DNA from: Mycogone perniciosa
Taxonomy: Eukaryota > Ascomycota > Sordariomycetes > Hypocreales > Hypocreaceae
Direction of reading: 5' to 3'
Length of the DNA: 64,000 bases
Assembly (NCBI GenBank): GCA_025331125.1
Contig: JAOALB010000087.1
Location: 172,127 to 236,126 of the forward strand
Part shown: piece by piece, positions 10,129 to 22,284 of the stretch
Numbering within the stretch: position 1 is the stretch's first letter
Layout: each line of letters starts with the position of its first letter
Made by a program: the position numbers and the translations under genes
The notes under the pieces: generated by a model
The model's input: the letters and a program-made list of their open reading frames with translations, nothing else
Databases searched by the model: none
What the model was told of the DNA's origin: nothing

Positions 10129-13000
10129 TTAGTTGTAGGTTCCGGGCGCGGGACCGAAGAATTTCCCCTTGGGTAAGGTCTTGAGAATGCAGTTGTTGGC
10201 CTCACATCCTAGACTCACGACTGAGTTGCCCCACCAATCAACCTCGATATCGTTGTAAGTGAGCGTGAAGAACTGGACGATGGCGGAGATGGCCACACCA
10301 GCAGAAAATGCGGCAGACAAGACAAAGTTGTACTGGAAGCGTCAGTTAGTGATTTCCCTAAAAAGATAAGCTGATGTTGTCCGTTGCCTTACCTTGGACC
10401 ACAGGGCGAGGAATCGGGATTTGAGGTAGAGCCAGGAGTAGGCAGCGATGGGGACAGCGGGCCAAATGTAGGTCAGGTTGTATGGTGCCCATGTGAGACC
10501 TCCGGAGAGAATGACCACAGGGTGGGTACTTCGAAGAACTCGACTCTTGGGGAATTTCCTACCGAGGAGCCAAAAAATGACCACAAAAGCGATGCCGAGG
10601 GGGAATCCAAGAAGTGTCGCTGAGTACTGGCCGCCAACACTCCAAAGCTTCTTGGGACCGACAGTGCCCCAAAGGACAGCAGCAGTGAAAAACGAGTTCT
10701 CTCCGGGGCACATGAATTTGAAGGGAGCATTCTGAGTGCAGACATCCGGGATGCTGACCTGGTACGAGACAATGCCAACACACACAAAGGTGGAGACAAG
10801 TGTCGGCACCATCTGTGCGAAAAAGGTAAACCGAGGAGGAATCTTTGTATAATGGGCCATTTTGAGATCGTTGCTGAAGTATAGGGCATGAGAGCAGGTG
10901 ACGTAGCCATACGTCTTGAAGAAACACATGGCCAGGGCGTTGCCTTCAACAAACGAACCACCAATAAACTCAGCCAAGACGTTGAGTGACACTTCAATAC
11001 CAGTCATAGCGTAGATAATACCAGCAGGAACCATGAATATTAAACAAAGAATAATTCCGTAAAATACCACGCCTGGAGTAGTGTTGGTTGGCCAGTGAGT
11101 AATGGCGGTGCAGCCCAGCGCGACGGACATGACGAGTACAATCATGTACCACCATTCAGGCACCTCCTTATAATTTTTCATTAGACGGCTGTGCACGTCA
11201 AGGACCTGGGACGTCTCTACTTCATCCTTCTTTGAAGGGCGGAAACTGTTGATAAGATCCTTGAATCCCATCATAATTTCCAGTCGGTGGTAAAGAAAAC
11301 CATAAGTCAGGGCAGCAGTGTAAGTGCTGAAGAAGAACATATAGAGGACAATATTACTGGCGGACAGGAATGGAGGCGAGTAAGCTTGGTACTTCTCGGC
11401 ATCGAAGATACCGTGTTCATCAAGGATGGAGCTGACGTTGTAGCGATGGCCGAAGTGGTCCCAGGGGTAATTGGAGTTGATAGGTAGGTAGGCGGTGTTA
11501 TAGGTGTTGGTATAGTAGATGGCAAGGATGATGAACATGGACATGAAACTACCAATGAAGAAGTTGAAGGTGCTAAAGAATGGCACCATGAGCGGATCAA
11601 CATTCAGAGTGAGGACATTCCAGTCGAATGTGGGGATCGGGTTTAGTCCAAGGCCATGGTTAGAACCAGCAATGATGGTGAGATCGCGGTTGTTTGGAGC
11701 AATCCACGTCATCCAGCTGAAGATAGAGAGGGCAGCAAATAGGTAGTTGGGGAGGAAGAAGTAGACGAACATCCCCCCAGAGGCAATGAGGAAGAATTTG
11801 GATCGGGACATGGTCCAAATCTTGCCAAATGGACCCAAAGCGGACGGGTTGCCCTCGCTATGGAATGCGCTGTTGAGGGCAATAGTGACGAGAGACGAAG
11901 GCCACACGCAGTATGAAGGATACACCAGGAATCGGCGACAGATACCAGCAAGACTGTAACCGATGAAGTTGCTCGACAAGGCAATCAGGATCTGATAGCC
12001 GAAATTAATAGCCCAGGACTGATTGAAGAACTGTGGCAGAAATTGAATCCAGACAATGTAGTGGGTATAAGGCGTACTCTTGGCGATACTGGCCATGAGG
12101 GTAATGAGCATGTGCTCCTTCTTGTTAAAGGGACCAGGGTTAAGACTATGGCGGACACCAAACAGCGTGATACCAACATCGGGTAGCGTCTTTTCCAAAA
12201 GTTTTCCAAGAGGGTAGGCCAGCAGCTGGGGAACGTTGGATGTAATGAGGATAGCGGGCTGACGAATGCCGAAGAAACCGTTGATGAAGGCAATGGCGCC
12301 AGAGAACATGATGCCCAAGACCCAAGCGCGGATGGTGGAGCAGGGCAAAGTGGGATCGTCATGGTTGTCAACGACGGATCGCACCTCGGCGTAGGGAGAG
12401 TTGCTTTTAATAAGGGCGGCATGGATCTTCATCTCCATGATGAGATGCTCATGCTTTTCGGGCTGGTCGAAAATGGCATCATTCTCTGAGGAGGGAGTTC
12501 ATGTTAGTTGACTCATTACTGAGATATGTCCACGAAAAATCGGGCAAGGGCTTACGGAGGAATCCCCCAATCTTCTCGATAACGTCTAGGGGGAAGTTGG
12601 GATCTATCTTGTGCAGTAGATAGAAGGTGTTGAGGAGCTTTTTGTATTGTTAGCAAGCTGCATCAAGAACCAACCGGGTATTTGGTTCATCCACCTCGCG
12701 AACTTCTTCCAGTGTGAAGTTTGCTGCAATCTCCTTGGCCTCAAGCAAGTCATCTTCGGTGATATGAAGGTCGCATTCGGCACGACCATCTTCGCCTACA
12801 AGTATCGGAGTATCGACAGTCTTGTGCGTCTGAGGGGGGCCACGGTCAGTTAAGAAGCCCGAACATTAGAATCTCCGATTCCAGATAAGCAGAACAGAGA
12901 CAAGAGAACAAGGGAAAACGACATGTTGACATACGGTCTTCTCACCAAGGACACCGCCCGTCGACTCCTGTGTGGTGGACTTCTCAACCCCCTCAGACAT
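10129..13000 (-). CDS. OPT-family oligopeptide transporter (Isp4/Opt type)
   Basis: This is a proton-coupled plasma-membrane transporter of small peptides such as glutathione. There are five exons: 12935..13000, 12695..12829, 12556..12637, 10393..12485 and 10129..10332. All introns are 57-106 bp and the frame is kept, giving 859 residues. The soluble N-terminus holds TEDDLLEAKEIAANFTLEEVRE and DPNFPLDVIEKIGGFL. The membrane part begins after DDPTLPCSTIRAWVLG, the family entry motif, and has about 14-16 hydrophobic helices, including NPGPFNKKEH and SHALYFSNDLKMAHYTKIPPR. The C-terminus ends GKFFGPAPGTYN. The intron after exon 2 uses a weak GTGGAT donor; I chose it because it restores the conserved reading. 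The gene appears intact. Confidence 0.92.
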
Positions 13001-15891
13001 GTTGGCGACATGTGAAACCCTCGAGTCACACGCAAAGGACCCTGACTTGACAAAAGGCGGATGATAGAGGGGAGAGGAGCCTAGGGATGACGGGAATGGG
13101 TCGTCTTTTTATCAACGACTCTCTGGGGTATATTCCTCATGGGTAGTCACCAATCACTGGTCGGAGCTCCAGGTTGCAGGGCGACTGAGCATGGCCAACT
13201 GGCTGGAGGAGACATGAGGGGGGCGCGGCGCGGTATCTGAGGCGAATAGGGTGTGTGAGAGTGAGGGAGTGAAGCCCAAGAGCTTTGCTGGTGGTACAAA
13301 TTCCAAGACATGGCTCCGAGACATGATGTACTCCGTACCTCTTGTTGTACACTGTTGCTTGTCGCACAGCACTCCGTATGTGTTATCCAATACAATGCAC
13401 CTGCATACGTACCAACTCTTCGCAAACCTCATGACAGGGTACTTCTGGCTGAAAGGCTGGTGCGCCCGCCACCCTGCAACTACGGCACAGAAAGGAAGTC
13501 ATCTTCAAGGTGTCATTGTATGTGATGCACTGTCACCTCACCTTCAGTACCCCAGTTGAGCAAACAACGCCAGAGTTAGCTTCGATTGTTCCTAGCAAGG
13601 GACTTTTGTTTATGTAGAAATCTATACCTTTTCGTTGATCAAAATGAGAAACTCAGCCTCTTCAAGTAACCAATAAATTCCGTAATGCTGTGGAATAAGG
13701 CCGTCTCTCTCGTCACTTGTGATAGGCCAGGGGCACCTTTTGAACCTGATGGCGCTGTGTGGCTGCTGAGACTTGGTCATCCTAACTTTCTCTTCCCGGC
13801 ACGGTTCACTGCGCTGGATCGCCAAGAGATCTCAGCAATCATAGTAGCAACATCTTCAGCGATCTCTGGGCATCTCTGGGCATCTCTGGGCAGTGTGTTA
13901 CAGGCCACACACTTCCCAAAGAGGGTGATGGGTGAGAACACGGTGTGGTCCATGCACGGGCCATCCCTGACGGATGCTTTGAGGCTTATTCCCGCCATCC
14001 CGATAGTTGTGTTATTCGGCCGACTCTGGTTGAGAGAGTTGGTTAATTTGAAGACTCGTTTTCTCTAACCACGTTTACGAGTATTATCCAGATAGCAATG
14101 GCAGAAAACCCGGGGGTAGTTCCCGTTCGTCAAATTATTAATCACTCTACCTAATTTCCGGACGGCCCATGAAACATGGATGTTTGGCAGAAGCAGGTTG
14201 GCCAAAACTCCGTTCCCGGAGTCCGAAACCCATGTTAGATATTGCATTATCTACGTTAAAAATAGAATATACTAGTATAATAGTAGGTGGTATTCGGGGC
14301 CTTAAAGTCGGCTATTTCCCATAAGTAGTGGGTCACCCACGGGAGAAAAGACTCAATAATCTAGAACAAAAAGTACATCACTACCCCGCTATTTTTACCG
14401 GCAACTAAAGTATATAGATTCCCCATCAGATAGTGTGCCAAAAGAAAAGAAATCAAGGTATTGGTATGGATAGTGGGTATCACGACTTCGTATAGCAATA
14501 TCATAATGCCAAGTATTAAATGTAATACTATAGTTGTATTCCATACACGATATATACAGAAAAAAGTGACCTTTATTTTATATAGCTGCATAGTATAAAA
14601 AGGAAGTACCCTTTGTTTAGGCCTCGGGGCATAGAAGTTTACCCTCAGGGAACGGAATGTTAGCCACAGTTAGGAGCATCAAGTTCCGGGCGAGACACGA
14701 TCCGCATCTTGATCCAGCATCAATAATGCAAAATGAAGGACTGTGGGCAAAAGGTGCCTAGATAGGAAGGCAGATAAGCATACCATCAGGCATGGTGATT
14801 CATTTTAGGAGTTTCTCGCCACTCAATGGGAGGAAGGATACGCTTATTTTTCTCTCCTTGGTTCATCAGCTCTCAGTATCTGAACAGATACTGTAGCTAC
14901 TCTGTACTGTGTATCACATGGAGTATGTGCCATTTTTGTACCACCAACCAACGTTGAACCGTAGAATGACATGTTCCTATTGTTTCCATATTCCTTTTCT
15001 GGTAAACAATACCACCCAACATTATTGGCGGCATATCATTCAAAGTAGCATTTCCGGAGCGGGCAACTCGGTTGGACCTCGTAAACCAGCAACATGTACT
15101 TCCTTCATACACATTGTAACGGCAATGGCCAGTAGTAATCTTGATGGGAATTATGTTGACTTTTGGTTCTCCTTGAAATATGACAAGCCATTAAGATGTT
15201 GAACAGATCTAAAAATGTCTACCCTATGAACCTACGAAATTGCCTTTCAAGACTATAAGAAAGTCAAATAAGCGAGGAAAGTATTGATTAGGTTCAGAAG
15301 AATATAGTCATTGAAAAATAGTAGACTCAATACTTCTTGGTGCCATGACTGGTAGATCATCCAAGCAACATCATCAGGCTAATCAGCTTTATATCCCGGG
15401 CTTAAATGGAGAAAATATAAAATACATATGCAGTCCACCTGCAATACTACGCAATGACGGAATATTACCCCGCAACTGTTTGTATTCCCAAACCGGCAGT
15501 TTGCGTAATATAGGGTATGGAAGCTATAATAGAGACGTCTATCAAGGTTGTATCTCCCGTAACGTCCACCCACAATTCTGAGTGGGTTGTTGATGTTAGG
15601 CATATACATATTAAGCAGTATGTCCACCAAAAGTCCCACTTCAACAAATTGAAATTTCCTTGTTCCTTGGTTCACAGAGACCCCTCCTGAACCACGCGAA
15701 TAATGACGTATTGACATCAAGACCTCGAATTACTCTTACTAGCAATCCTTAAGTCGACAAGAATCAGGCTTGCATAGTGGCGCTTTTCGATCCCGCTGCA
15801 GCCACATCCCATTCTCCTACGTATTGCTACTTCGTACTTTGTACTTCGTATGTCGTATATAGGGCCTGAATCCGGGCAGCTTACCCAAAAC
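13001..15891. other. gene-poor, partly AT-rich region
   Basis: No gene is supported. The stretch 14,060-15,700 is AT-rich, with many stops in all frames. A 10-bp unit ATCTCTGGGC is repeated three times at about 13,861-13,890. A 127-codon frame at 13,685-14,068 has no recognisable features. Confidence 0.5.
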
Positions 15892-16640
15892 ATGGGCAAG
15901 AAACGAGTTCTACTTATCAGCTACGGCGTTGATGTTGATGTTGATGCCGTTGCTGGCTGTGCGCAACACCCTAACCCATGGTACCCTGACAGGAACACAA
16001 ACAAAAGACGGGCTTCCTGATATCTTTCCTTGTGGATCTATTCAAAGGAATTTTTGCGCGTACTGTCGTTGGAACGCAGCGCCCGCTCAATGGTTTGTCC
16101 CCGGCCACACCGTTGAGACGTCCCCGAAGGATATGAAGGCCGTTTGAGATGGGGGTTTCCATGGGTATTCGCATGAAAACTCCACAGATATGACACTAGA
16201 GCAGCAATGACATATCTTGGAAAAGACTTATAATAGAATGCTCAACGAGTTTACCGGAAAGCCCCCAACTCCATGGTGGGTCTGTAACGGCTGCATGTGC
16301 CGAGAAGATGGGGACCTCAGCACGAATGCGATGTTAGTGGCTATACATGTAGATTGCTAATGTGCCCCAGGTGGGAAACTAGTTGATTACGGCATCGAAT
16401 ACGACCATAGGCCAAGATTGACTACATTGGAAACTCGGCGAGATTGGTGGAAATACCGCCAAGCTGGTAGTACCCGAATGATTTGTCGCGAATGCTTTTC
16501 ATCGTGGCATCACCAAACAGCCATATGTTCGTCAACGCGAGGGACGTCGAGTTTGTAGCGAATTCAAGAGCAAGAACAAACCCACACTGGGAGCCTTGAG
16601 GCCGGCCGAACGTGGTGCCATGTTGAAGCCTTCCCTATTT
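15892..16640 (+). pseudogene. decayed polysaccharide deacetylase (NodB-like)
   Basis: The frame opens MGKKRVLLISYGVDVDVDAVAG, like fungal NodB-family deacetylases that act on chitin- or peptidoglycan-type polymers. After a scrambled stretch it resumes as WFVPGHTVETSPKDMKAV, stop, DGGFHGYSHENSTDMTLEQQ, stop, HILEKTYNRMLNEFTGKPP, PWW. Later come LVEIPPSW, stop, YPNDLSRMLFIVASPNSHMFVN-ARDVE, in another frame. The two stops at 16145 and 16208 are TGA where the family has arginine, as expected from CGA to TGA changes. The YSHEN motif and GKPP segment identify the family. At least one frameshift and three stops make it non-functional. Confidence 0.8.
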
Positions 16641-17689
16641 ATAGCCAATCCCTTCGATGGTTGCTCTCATGTATGCTGCGGTATTCGATCGTTTCCATGA
16701 ATGGGTGTACCTATCGCGTGGATGTTGAAGTACCAGAACATCATGTTGGAGTTAGAGCACAGTATACAGCAATGTAATACTCGTAATGAGTTGCCCAGCC
16801 CCTTTGTCACCAGAAATCCATCGGTGTATCCAACCTCACCGTTCGGCAAACCACTGGATTGTGACGCTTGCGAGTACGAGTATGCGTTTCGCCCCAGTAC
16901 TAATAATAGCGTAGCCGCATCGAGAATTTGTTCTGCGAAGCTGTGGAGCTCAGCAAACTGAAATAGCGGCACAAGACCAGAACCATAATAATATAAAATG
17001 ACTGTTCCAAAACAAACTAAAGGGCTTACCGCAGGGTCGACTTATACGAGTAGTTAGTAGTAGTACTAGTAGTATCAGGTAATTATCGAGTCAAGCACGA
17101 TCGCACACAGCGTGGGAGAGTGTGGGGACTAGTATTGGTGTTAGGAATATGGAGTGATCGGATGAGGTGATACGTGAAGATAACAGGTACTACTGCTACT
17201 AGTACTCCGTAGTACTGACAATACTCCTTTAATTGCTGACATGAGGTAGCAGTATTAGTAAACTTCTCTCGTGCAATAGTAGGCGCTCGGACAAGCAGTA
17301 AAAAGGGGGAGTGGTCTTTGTCTGGACGCGATTCAGGGACCCCATGGTTCGGCGGTTACCAGAAAGAGCTGAGTGGCTGTTCTAGCGCCGTCTCGGCACC
17401 GTCTCAGCGGATGGCTGAAGGGATTGACGACGCCGGCCCGAATGCCCTGCTGTGCTGGCCTGGAGCATTCTTGTTTAAAAAGGGAGTGAACCGCTCCTTT
17501 GGTTGTTTCTTCCACCTTCCAGCAGACATCCGTTTTTAGTCGCTAGTCATTCGTTCCGTTGAGAGATCGTCTTTTGCGGTCGTCCATTCACTCCTCGTTG
17601 TTGAATAAGAAGAGCCAGTTCAATTCACCGTCCTCGTCTTTCGTCCTCCAATACCCAAGACCACCTCCATTAACAATCAAATAATAACG
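16641..17689. other. intergenic, promoter of the GPI protein gene
   Basis: I see no gene. An 86-codon frame at 16,701-16,961 is unrecognised. TAGTAGTA-type runs and an ACTCCGTAGTACT word lie at 17,050-17,220. A pyrimidine-rich leader (17,520-17,680) precedes the next ATG. Confidence 0.5.
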
Positions 17690-18265
17690 ATGGCTGCCCG
17701 ATCAGTTGCTGCGATGGTGCTTCTGGCTGCCTCTGCCTTTGCCCGTACCGACATTGCCGGCTGCACTTACTACGATACCGTTGTTCACGCCACCCCTGCC
17801 TACGCGACGCGCATCTGGTACGTCCCCGACTCTGGAGAGGTGTGCTCAATCCTCGACTGCGGTGGTGGCCGTGCTCCTCCCAAGACGACCGTGCCCGGTT
17901 GCCCTGCGTACTCTGGCACCGCGACCTATGAGCCCAGTTTTATCAACCCGAAGACGCTCGGAGGACAGCATGTTGTTTCCACGACCTCCACGTCTGTTGT
18001 TGTCGCTCCAATGAAGACCGATGCAGCGGTTACCACCGTTCTGACGACGGCAGCTCCCGCCGATGCTGGTGCTCCCAACACCTCGTCGTCGACTGGTGTT
18101 GCCCCCAACGTGTCCACCACAGTGAGCCCCTCTCAGGGTAGCAGCAACGGCACTAACACGGCCATCAAGACCACAGTTCCCACTGCTGGTGCTGTCCCGA
18201 CTGCTGCGGCTGTCCTTGGATCATGCCTGATTGCCGGTGTTGCTGCTTGTCTTGGCATGATGTAA
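17690..18265 (+). CDS. secreted, probably GPI-anchored cell-surface protein
   Basis: This intronless gene encodes 191 residues. A signal peptide covers residues 1-18 (ends ASAFA). A cysteine-bearing head follows, with four Cys (about residues 25, 52, 57, 71), including the conserved-looking GEVCSILDCGGGRAPPKTTVPGCPAYSGTATY. Residues 95-170 are a Ser/Thr/Ala-rich stalk suited to O-glycosylation. The last 20 residues are hydrophobic (AAAVLGSCLIAGVAACLGMM), as in GPI-attachment signals. Relatives are sometimes labelled siderophore-biosynthesis proteins in databases, but nothing in this sequence supports an enzyme. Confidence 0.8.
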   Translation: MAARSVAAMVLLAASAFARTDIAGCTYYDTVVHATPAYATRIWYVPDSGEVCSILDCGGGRAPPKTTVPGCPAYSGTATYEPSFINPKTLGGQHVVSTTSTSVVVAPMKTDAAVTTVLTTAAPADAGAPNTSSSTGVAPNVSTTVSPSQGSSNGTNTAIKTTVPTAGAVPTAAAVLGSCLIAGVAACLGMM

Positions 18266-19692
18266 AGACGATATCTAATATTGTACATCTATTAGATAGA
18301 GACGTTAGCGCAAGTTGAAAATATATGAGGTTGATATTAGCAGTGTTATAGAAGCATTTGTGTTTGCGTCTTTTGTTTGTGAGATGACATGCATGATGTC
18401 GCCGTGATGTGCATAAGTGGCCGATAATGTACAAAGTACGAAGTACGGAGTTGACTCGTCTGGTTCGGAAGGTAAGATCTGTACTCCGTATCCTTCCCTA
18501 ACCTGTGGATAGAATACGAAGAGAAGTACTTCGTAGACGCCGTCATTATTATGTAAAATACATGCATCATCCCGCTCGTGATGTTTGATGGCAGAATCTC
18601 TCTTCTGCATACAATTCAGTGATAATGCGGAACGATGTCCAAAAAGGAAGCAAAAAAGAGAATCCTCCGCCAAACAGGGATCTCTTGGCACACATACATA
18701 CTACTTGTACGGAGTACTGACCGCTCGTCTCTGGTGTCCGAGTGAGCCTCCAGGGCCATCGGAACTCCCCGCGACCCTGCCTTTCAGGAGTGCATCAGGC
18801 GGTCTTCAGCACGCTCCCTCAGTGGTCACACTCTCCTGTCTCCTTGATGTCGAGGTGCGTACGGACTGTTCTTGGTTTGTATCAATAGGTCAATCTGACG
18901 ATCTGGAACCCCACCATACCCCGAAAGTTGGAGCTAACACATGCTGCCACCACTTTTAGTATGTAATGATTGCCCAACACATACCTTTGGCGGACGTATG
19001 ACGGCGTCACAGTTCGAAGCGACGTTTGCCTATCTAGATCGATCCCACGCGGCTGGATTTCCGCCCTCGAGGGCCCTCAATTGTCGGTTCCCCTTTGCCA
19101 CGATTCGAAGGCCTCATGCAAGGAGCCCCTTTGCGAGAAACAAACAAGGAGCAGCCATTGGATATTGGATGGATGTCTTGGATATCCTCGCCCTTTATGC
19201 ACTTTCACTTCACCCGGAAAGACAAAGCAAGCTTCAATGGTCCGGATCTCTCGCGGCGACCTTCTGCATCCGTCCACCGTGACCCGCCTTTCCGCAGCCA
19301 AGCCTACAGCACAGGCCCATCATCCATGTCCGGGCCGCCGTGCTTCGACCATAGACACGCCGCCGAGTAGGGCTACGGCTCGGCGCTGTGCAGCTGACCT
19401 ACGCCATCACACGGCATCTGCGAAAGTTCCGGATCACACCCCAGCCTCATCAGAGCCGCCACTAGCCGGTGAAGTCAACTACGTAAGATCGGAATGCCAA
19501 TATTAGTCCATCGCGGGCCCGGGGTAATGGGGCCAAGAAGCCAACACCAGCAGGAAGCGGAGAGGGGGCCCAGGTTTGACACGAGGCACACCACACTAAT
19601 ATGCCTGCTTCAACTACATGATCATCTTGTAGCTTCTCCGGTTCCCGAATCTCTTCCAAGAACAAGACAGACCAACAAACAAACAACACACA
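18266..19692. other. intergenic region
   Basis: No gene is supported. The dispersed TACGAAGTA/TACGGAGTA words recur near 18,430-18,530 and 18,705. The 178-codon frame at 18,970-19,506 has a composition like random translation (Pro/Ser/Arg-rich, no motifs). Its end overlaps the likely promoter of the next gene. Confidence 0.5.
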
Positions 19693-20424
19693 ATGGGCTC
19701 CCTACTCTCCACGATGGGCGCACAGGCGTCACACAAACCACAGCCCGAGGGCAAGCCCCGTTATTGGTACCGAGATAACTTCTTCCTCACCACCGATAAG
19801 ACTTACCTCGATCCCCATGCTGTCAACTCCGTATTTGAGTCCGACCTCATGTGGTGGAACGATCCTCTCGAGGAGCGTCAGATGGCGAAGATGCTCAACA
19901 ACTGCCTGACACTCAGCCTGTACCATGTTCCAGAGTCTGAGAAGCAAATGCAGAGTGCGTAACCCGCCTGCCATTCCCTCCCCCTATCCCACACCACTTC
20001 AATTACCGACACCATCCCTTGCACCCAACACAAACTTGGCTGGTATGAGGATGGAACTCTCAAACTGACTGATTTACTAGAGAATGGACTGTCTCGACGG
20101 CCAAATAGTTCTAACCCCCGACTCATCGGCCTTGCTCGTGTTGTCACCGACTATGTCACATTTGCCTACCTCACAGACGTCTTCATCCTCGAGGAATTCC
20201 AACGACGAGGCCTGGCAAGCTGGATGATGCGGGCCTTGAAGGAGATGGTTGACGAGTGGCCCAATTTGCGGGGCCTCATCCTCATGACGCATGACAAGGC
20301 CGCTGCCAAGATGTATCAGCGGGAGCTCGGTGCTCTCGACTGGGACGATGGCCCATCAGCCGGCTTGGTACTGCTGGAGATGCCTGGAGGTGGCGTGAAG
20401 GATATACCAGAAGACCACAAATAA
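19693..20424 (+). CDS. GNAT-family N-acetyltransferase
   Basis: Exons are 19693..19954 and 20081..20424, with a 126-bp intron GTGCGT...TACTAG. The product is 201 residues. The second exon carries the acetyl-CoA binding part: IGLARVVTDYVTFAYLTDVFILEEFQRRGLASWMMRAL, with the RxxGxA/G loop QRRGLAS, then LILMTHDKAAAKMYQRELGA, the typical C-terminal GNAT strand-helix. The N-terminus has YWYRDNFFLTTDKTYLDPHAVN, seen in a fungal subfamily. The substrate is unknown. The gene is convergent with TRM7; the stops are about 170 bp apart. Confidence 0.85.
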
Positions 20425-20592
20425 GATTGGGGTATGAGAGCAAGTGTGTGGTTCTTCATTTCTTTGCTTTGGGACTATCATCCTTTGCATATTGCATTGT
20501 CTCCCTCGATGAGGCACGATTGATGGCTTGGTTTGCTCTTGGACTGTTTCCTTTCACATAATTTTGTTTTGTTTGTTTTCTTGCTCGGTATT

Positions 20593-21879
20593 CTACCTTG
20601 GGGGCTTAGATAGTCCAGCGCGAATTTCGATCGCGCGTTTATACGGCGGTGCAATAGGAGGCTGGACCGGATCTAGAGAGACATAGTCCTCTGGCAGCTG
20701 GTACGAGGCATCGGAGTCAAAGGCGGATAGATCTCCACAAGCAATAAAGGGTGCAATCCACCGCGTACCCTTTTCGCCGTCCTTCTCCTCAGTCACCTCA
20801 TCGTATACTTCCAACTCCGTGACCCCATTGTCGCGTGCAATGCTGTTGGTTGTGGTGATGGTGCCACAGTCCCATGTAGCCCTCTCGGGGGACTGCATAA
20901 CAGCCTCTGACACAATGGGCAATTGCATCTCCCTCTCCTTGACCAACGTATCCAGCCTCTGTCCCACACCCAACGGCTCTTCCAAACTGGCGCGGAATCC
21001 CGGTGGGGGACGGAAATTCAAGCACACAATAAAGGCCTCGACACTGCTGGCCCGACTACTCCTGGGTTTTGCCACAATGACCTTTTCGAAAAAGATCTTG
21101 AGCTGCGCATACAAAACATCCACGTTGCGTCCGCGGAAGATCTTGGCGACAAATTTGCCGCCTGGCTTGAGCACGCAGAGAGCGAGGTTCAGCGCGGCGA
21201 AGAGCAGCTGGGATTGCACGTAGATGTCGAGGTCGTGCAGGCCCGTGACGTCTGGCGCGCCGTCGCTGAGCACGAGGTCGACTGGGTGCTGGGCCTGCGA
21301 TCCTGCTGCGGTTGTTTGGGCGTCGTACTCTGGATCCAGCGCGGAGAGGAGGAGCGGCACGGTAGCCGGGTGTGTGATGTCCGCTCGGAGGGTTGTGATT
21401 CCGGCTAGGGGCGAGATGGGCTGTAAATCAATGGCGACGATTTTGACGTCCTTGCGAGGAGAACGGTCTGCTGAGGCGTCTTCTCTGTGCTGTGCTATCG
21501 CCTCTTTGACGGCGGCTTTTTGCGTAGGGGTGAAGGATGAGGGGAAGACGTTGAGCATTTGCTGTCGGATTTGCGCGTCGCGGTTTTGCCATGCTGTGCG
21601 GCCAAAGGTCTCGCCCTTGATGAGCACGCGGGAGAGAACTTGGGACCAAGATCCCGGCGCGGCGCAGAGGTCGACGACTCGAGAGACGTTGGAGAAGAGG
21701 TCGAATTCTGCAGAGTCAAGTCAGCCCTTGGTGAGCAACACATCTGGTAGCGGAGAGAAGAGAGAGAAGAGCCGACCGTCGTCAAGTTGCAGCAGCTTGA
21801 AGGCGCTTCGGGCGCGCCATCCTTGCTCTTTGGCGAGCCGGTAGTAGGCGTCGCGTTTGTCTTTGGAGGATTTGCCCAT
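20593..21879 (-). CDS. TRM7: tRNA 2'-O-ribose methyltransferase (FtsJ family)
   Basis: Trm7 methylates the ribose at tRNA anticodon-loop positions 32 and 34. Exons are 21777..21879 and 20593..21707, with a 69-bp intron that splits the codon in LDDEFDLF. The product has 405 residues, longer than yeast (310) as in other filamentous fungi because of insertions. The N-terminus MGKSSKDKRDAYYRLAKEQGWRARSAFKLLQ carries the catalytic Lys of the K-D-K-E set. The SAM site is VVDLCAAPGSWSQVLS. The catalytic Asp lies in VLSDGAPDVTGLHDLD and the next Lys in LKPGGKFVAKIFRG. ASSVEAFIVC completes the tetrad region. I chose the ATG of MGKSSKDKRD over an upstream in-frame one. Confidence 0.93.
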
Positions 21880-22284
21880 GGTGGTGGGATGTTGGAGAAG
21901 AAGTAATAATAATTTCAAAGTGGTCGTGGATTTTCGCAACTTTTGCCCCGCGAAGATAAGATGCTCACCCCGCTATACCTGGAACGAACATTACTGTCTG
22001 ATTCATAAAAAATGGCTGATAATTCCACAGATAGAGTGATATCTATTATTTTCTGATGTCGCCTAGTTTTACCATGATATGGAATCATGTATGGAAATAT
22101 GTGTGGGAAACCATGTGTTCGGAGTCTGGAGCCCACCGCCCAAGTAAACTTCAATATTCTAATATTCTAACGATTGCCAGACAAAGCGCTTTACATTCTG
22201 TATATGCAGTCCTCCCCTCTCAATGATCGCTCTTTTCCACATCTGCTGTTGCATGATCGGAACGAAATCGTGCCCTGACACCTA
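21880..22284. other. intergenic between TRM7 5' end and MON2 3' end
   Basis: No gene is supported. It holds the TRM7 promoter and the MON2 3' UTR. Confidence 0.5.

Noticed and set aside
12509..12515. Second TGACTCA site near the OPT gene
   Set aside because: It lies inside an intron of the OPT gene, where a regulatory role is unlikely, and one 7-mer is expected by chance in a window of this size.
13685..14068. 127-codon frame
   Set aside because: No recognisable domain; it includes a low-complexity threefold ATCTCTGGGC repeat; the flanks are AT-rich non-coding DNA.
18970..19506. 178-codon frame upstream of the GNAT gene
   Set aside because: The composition is like random translation, there is no motif or start context, and the end overlaps the probable promoter.
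21224..21844. 206-codon plus-strand frame
   Set aside because: It is the shadow of TRM7, whose exons and motifs are clear on the other strand.
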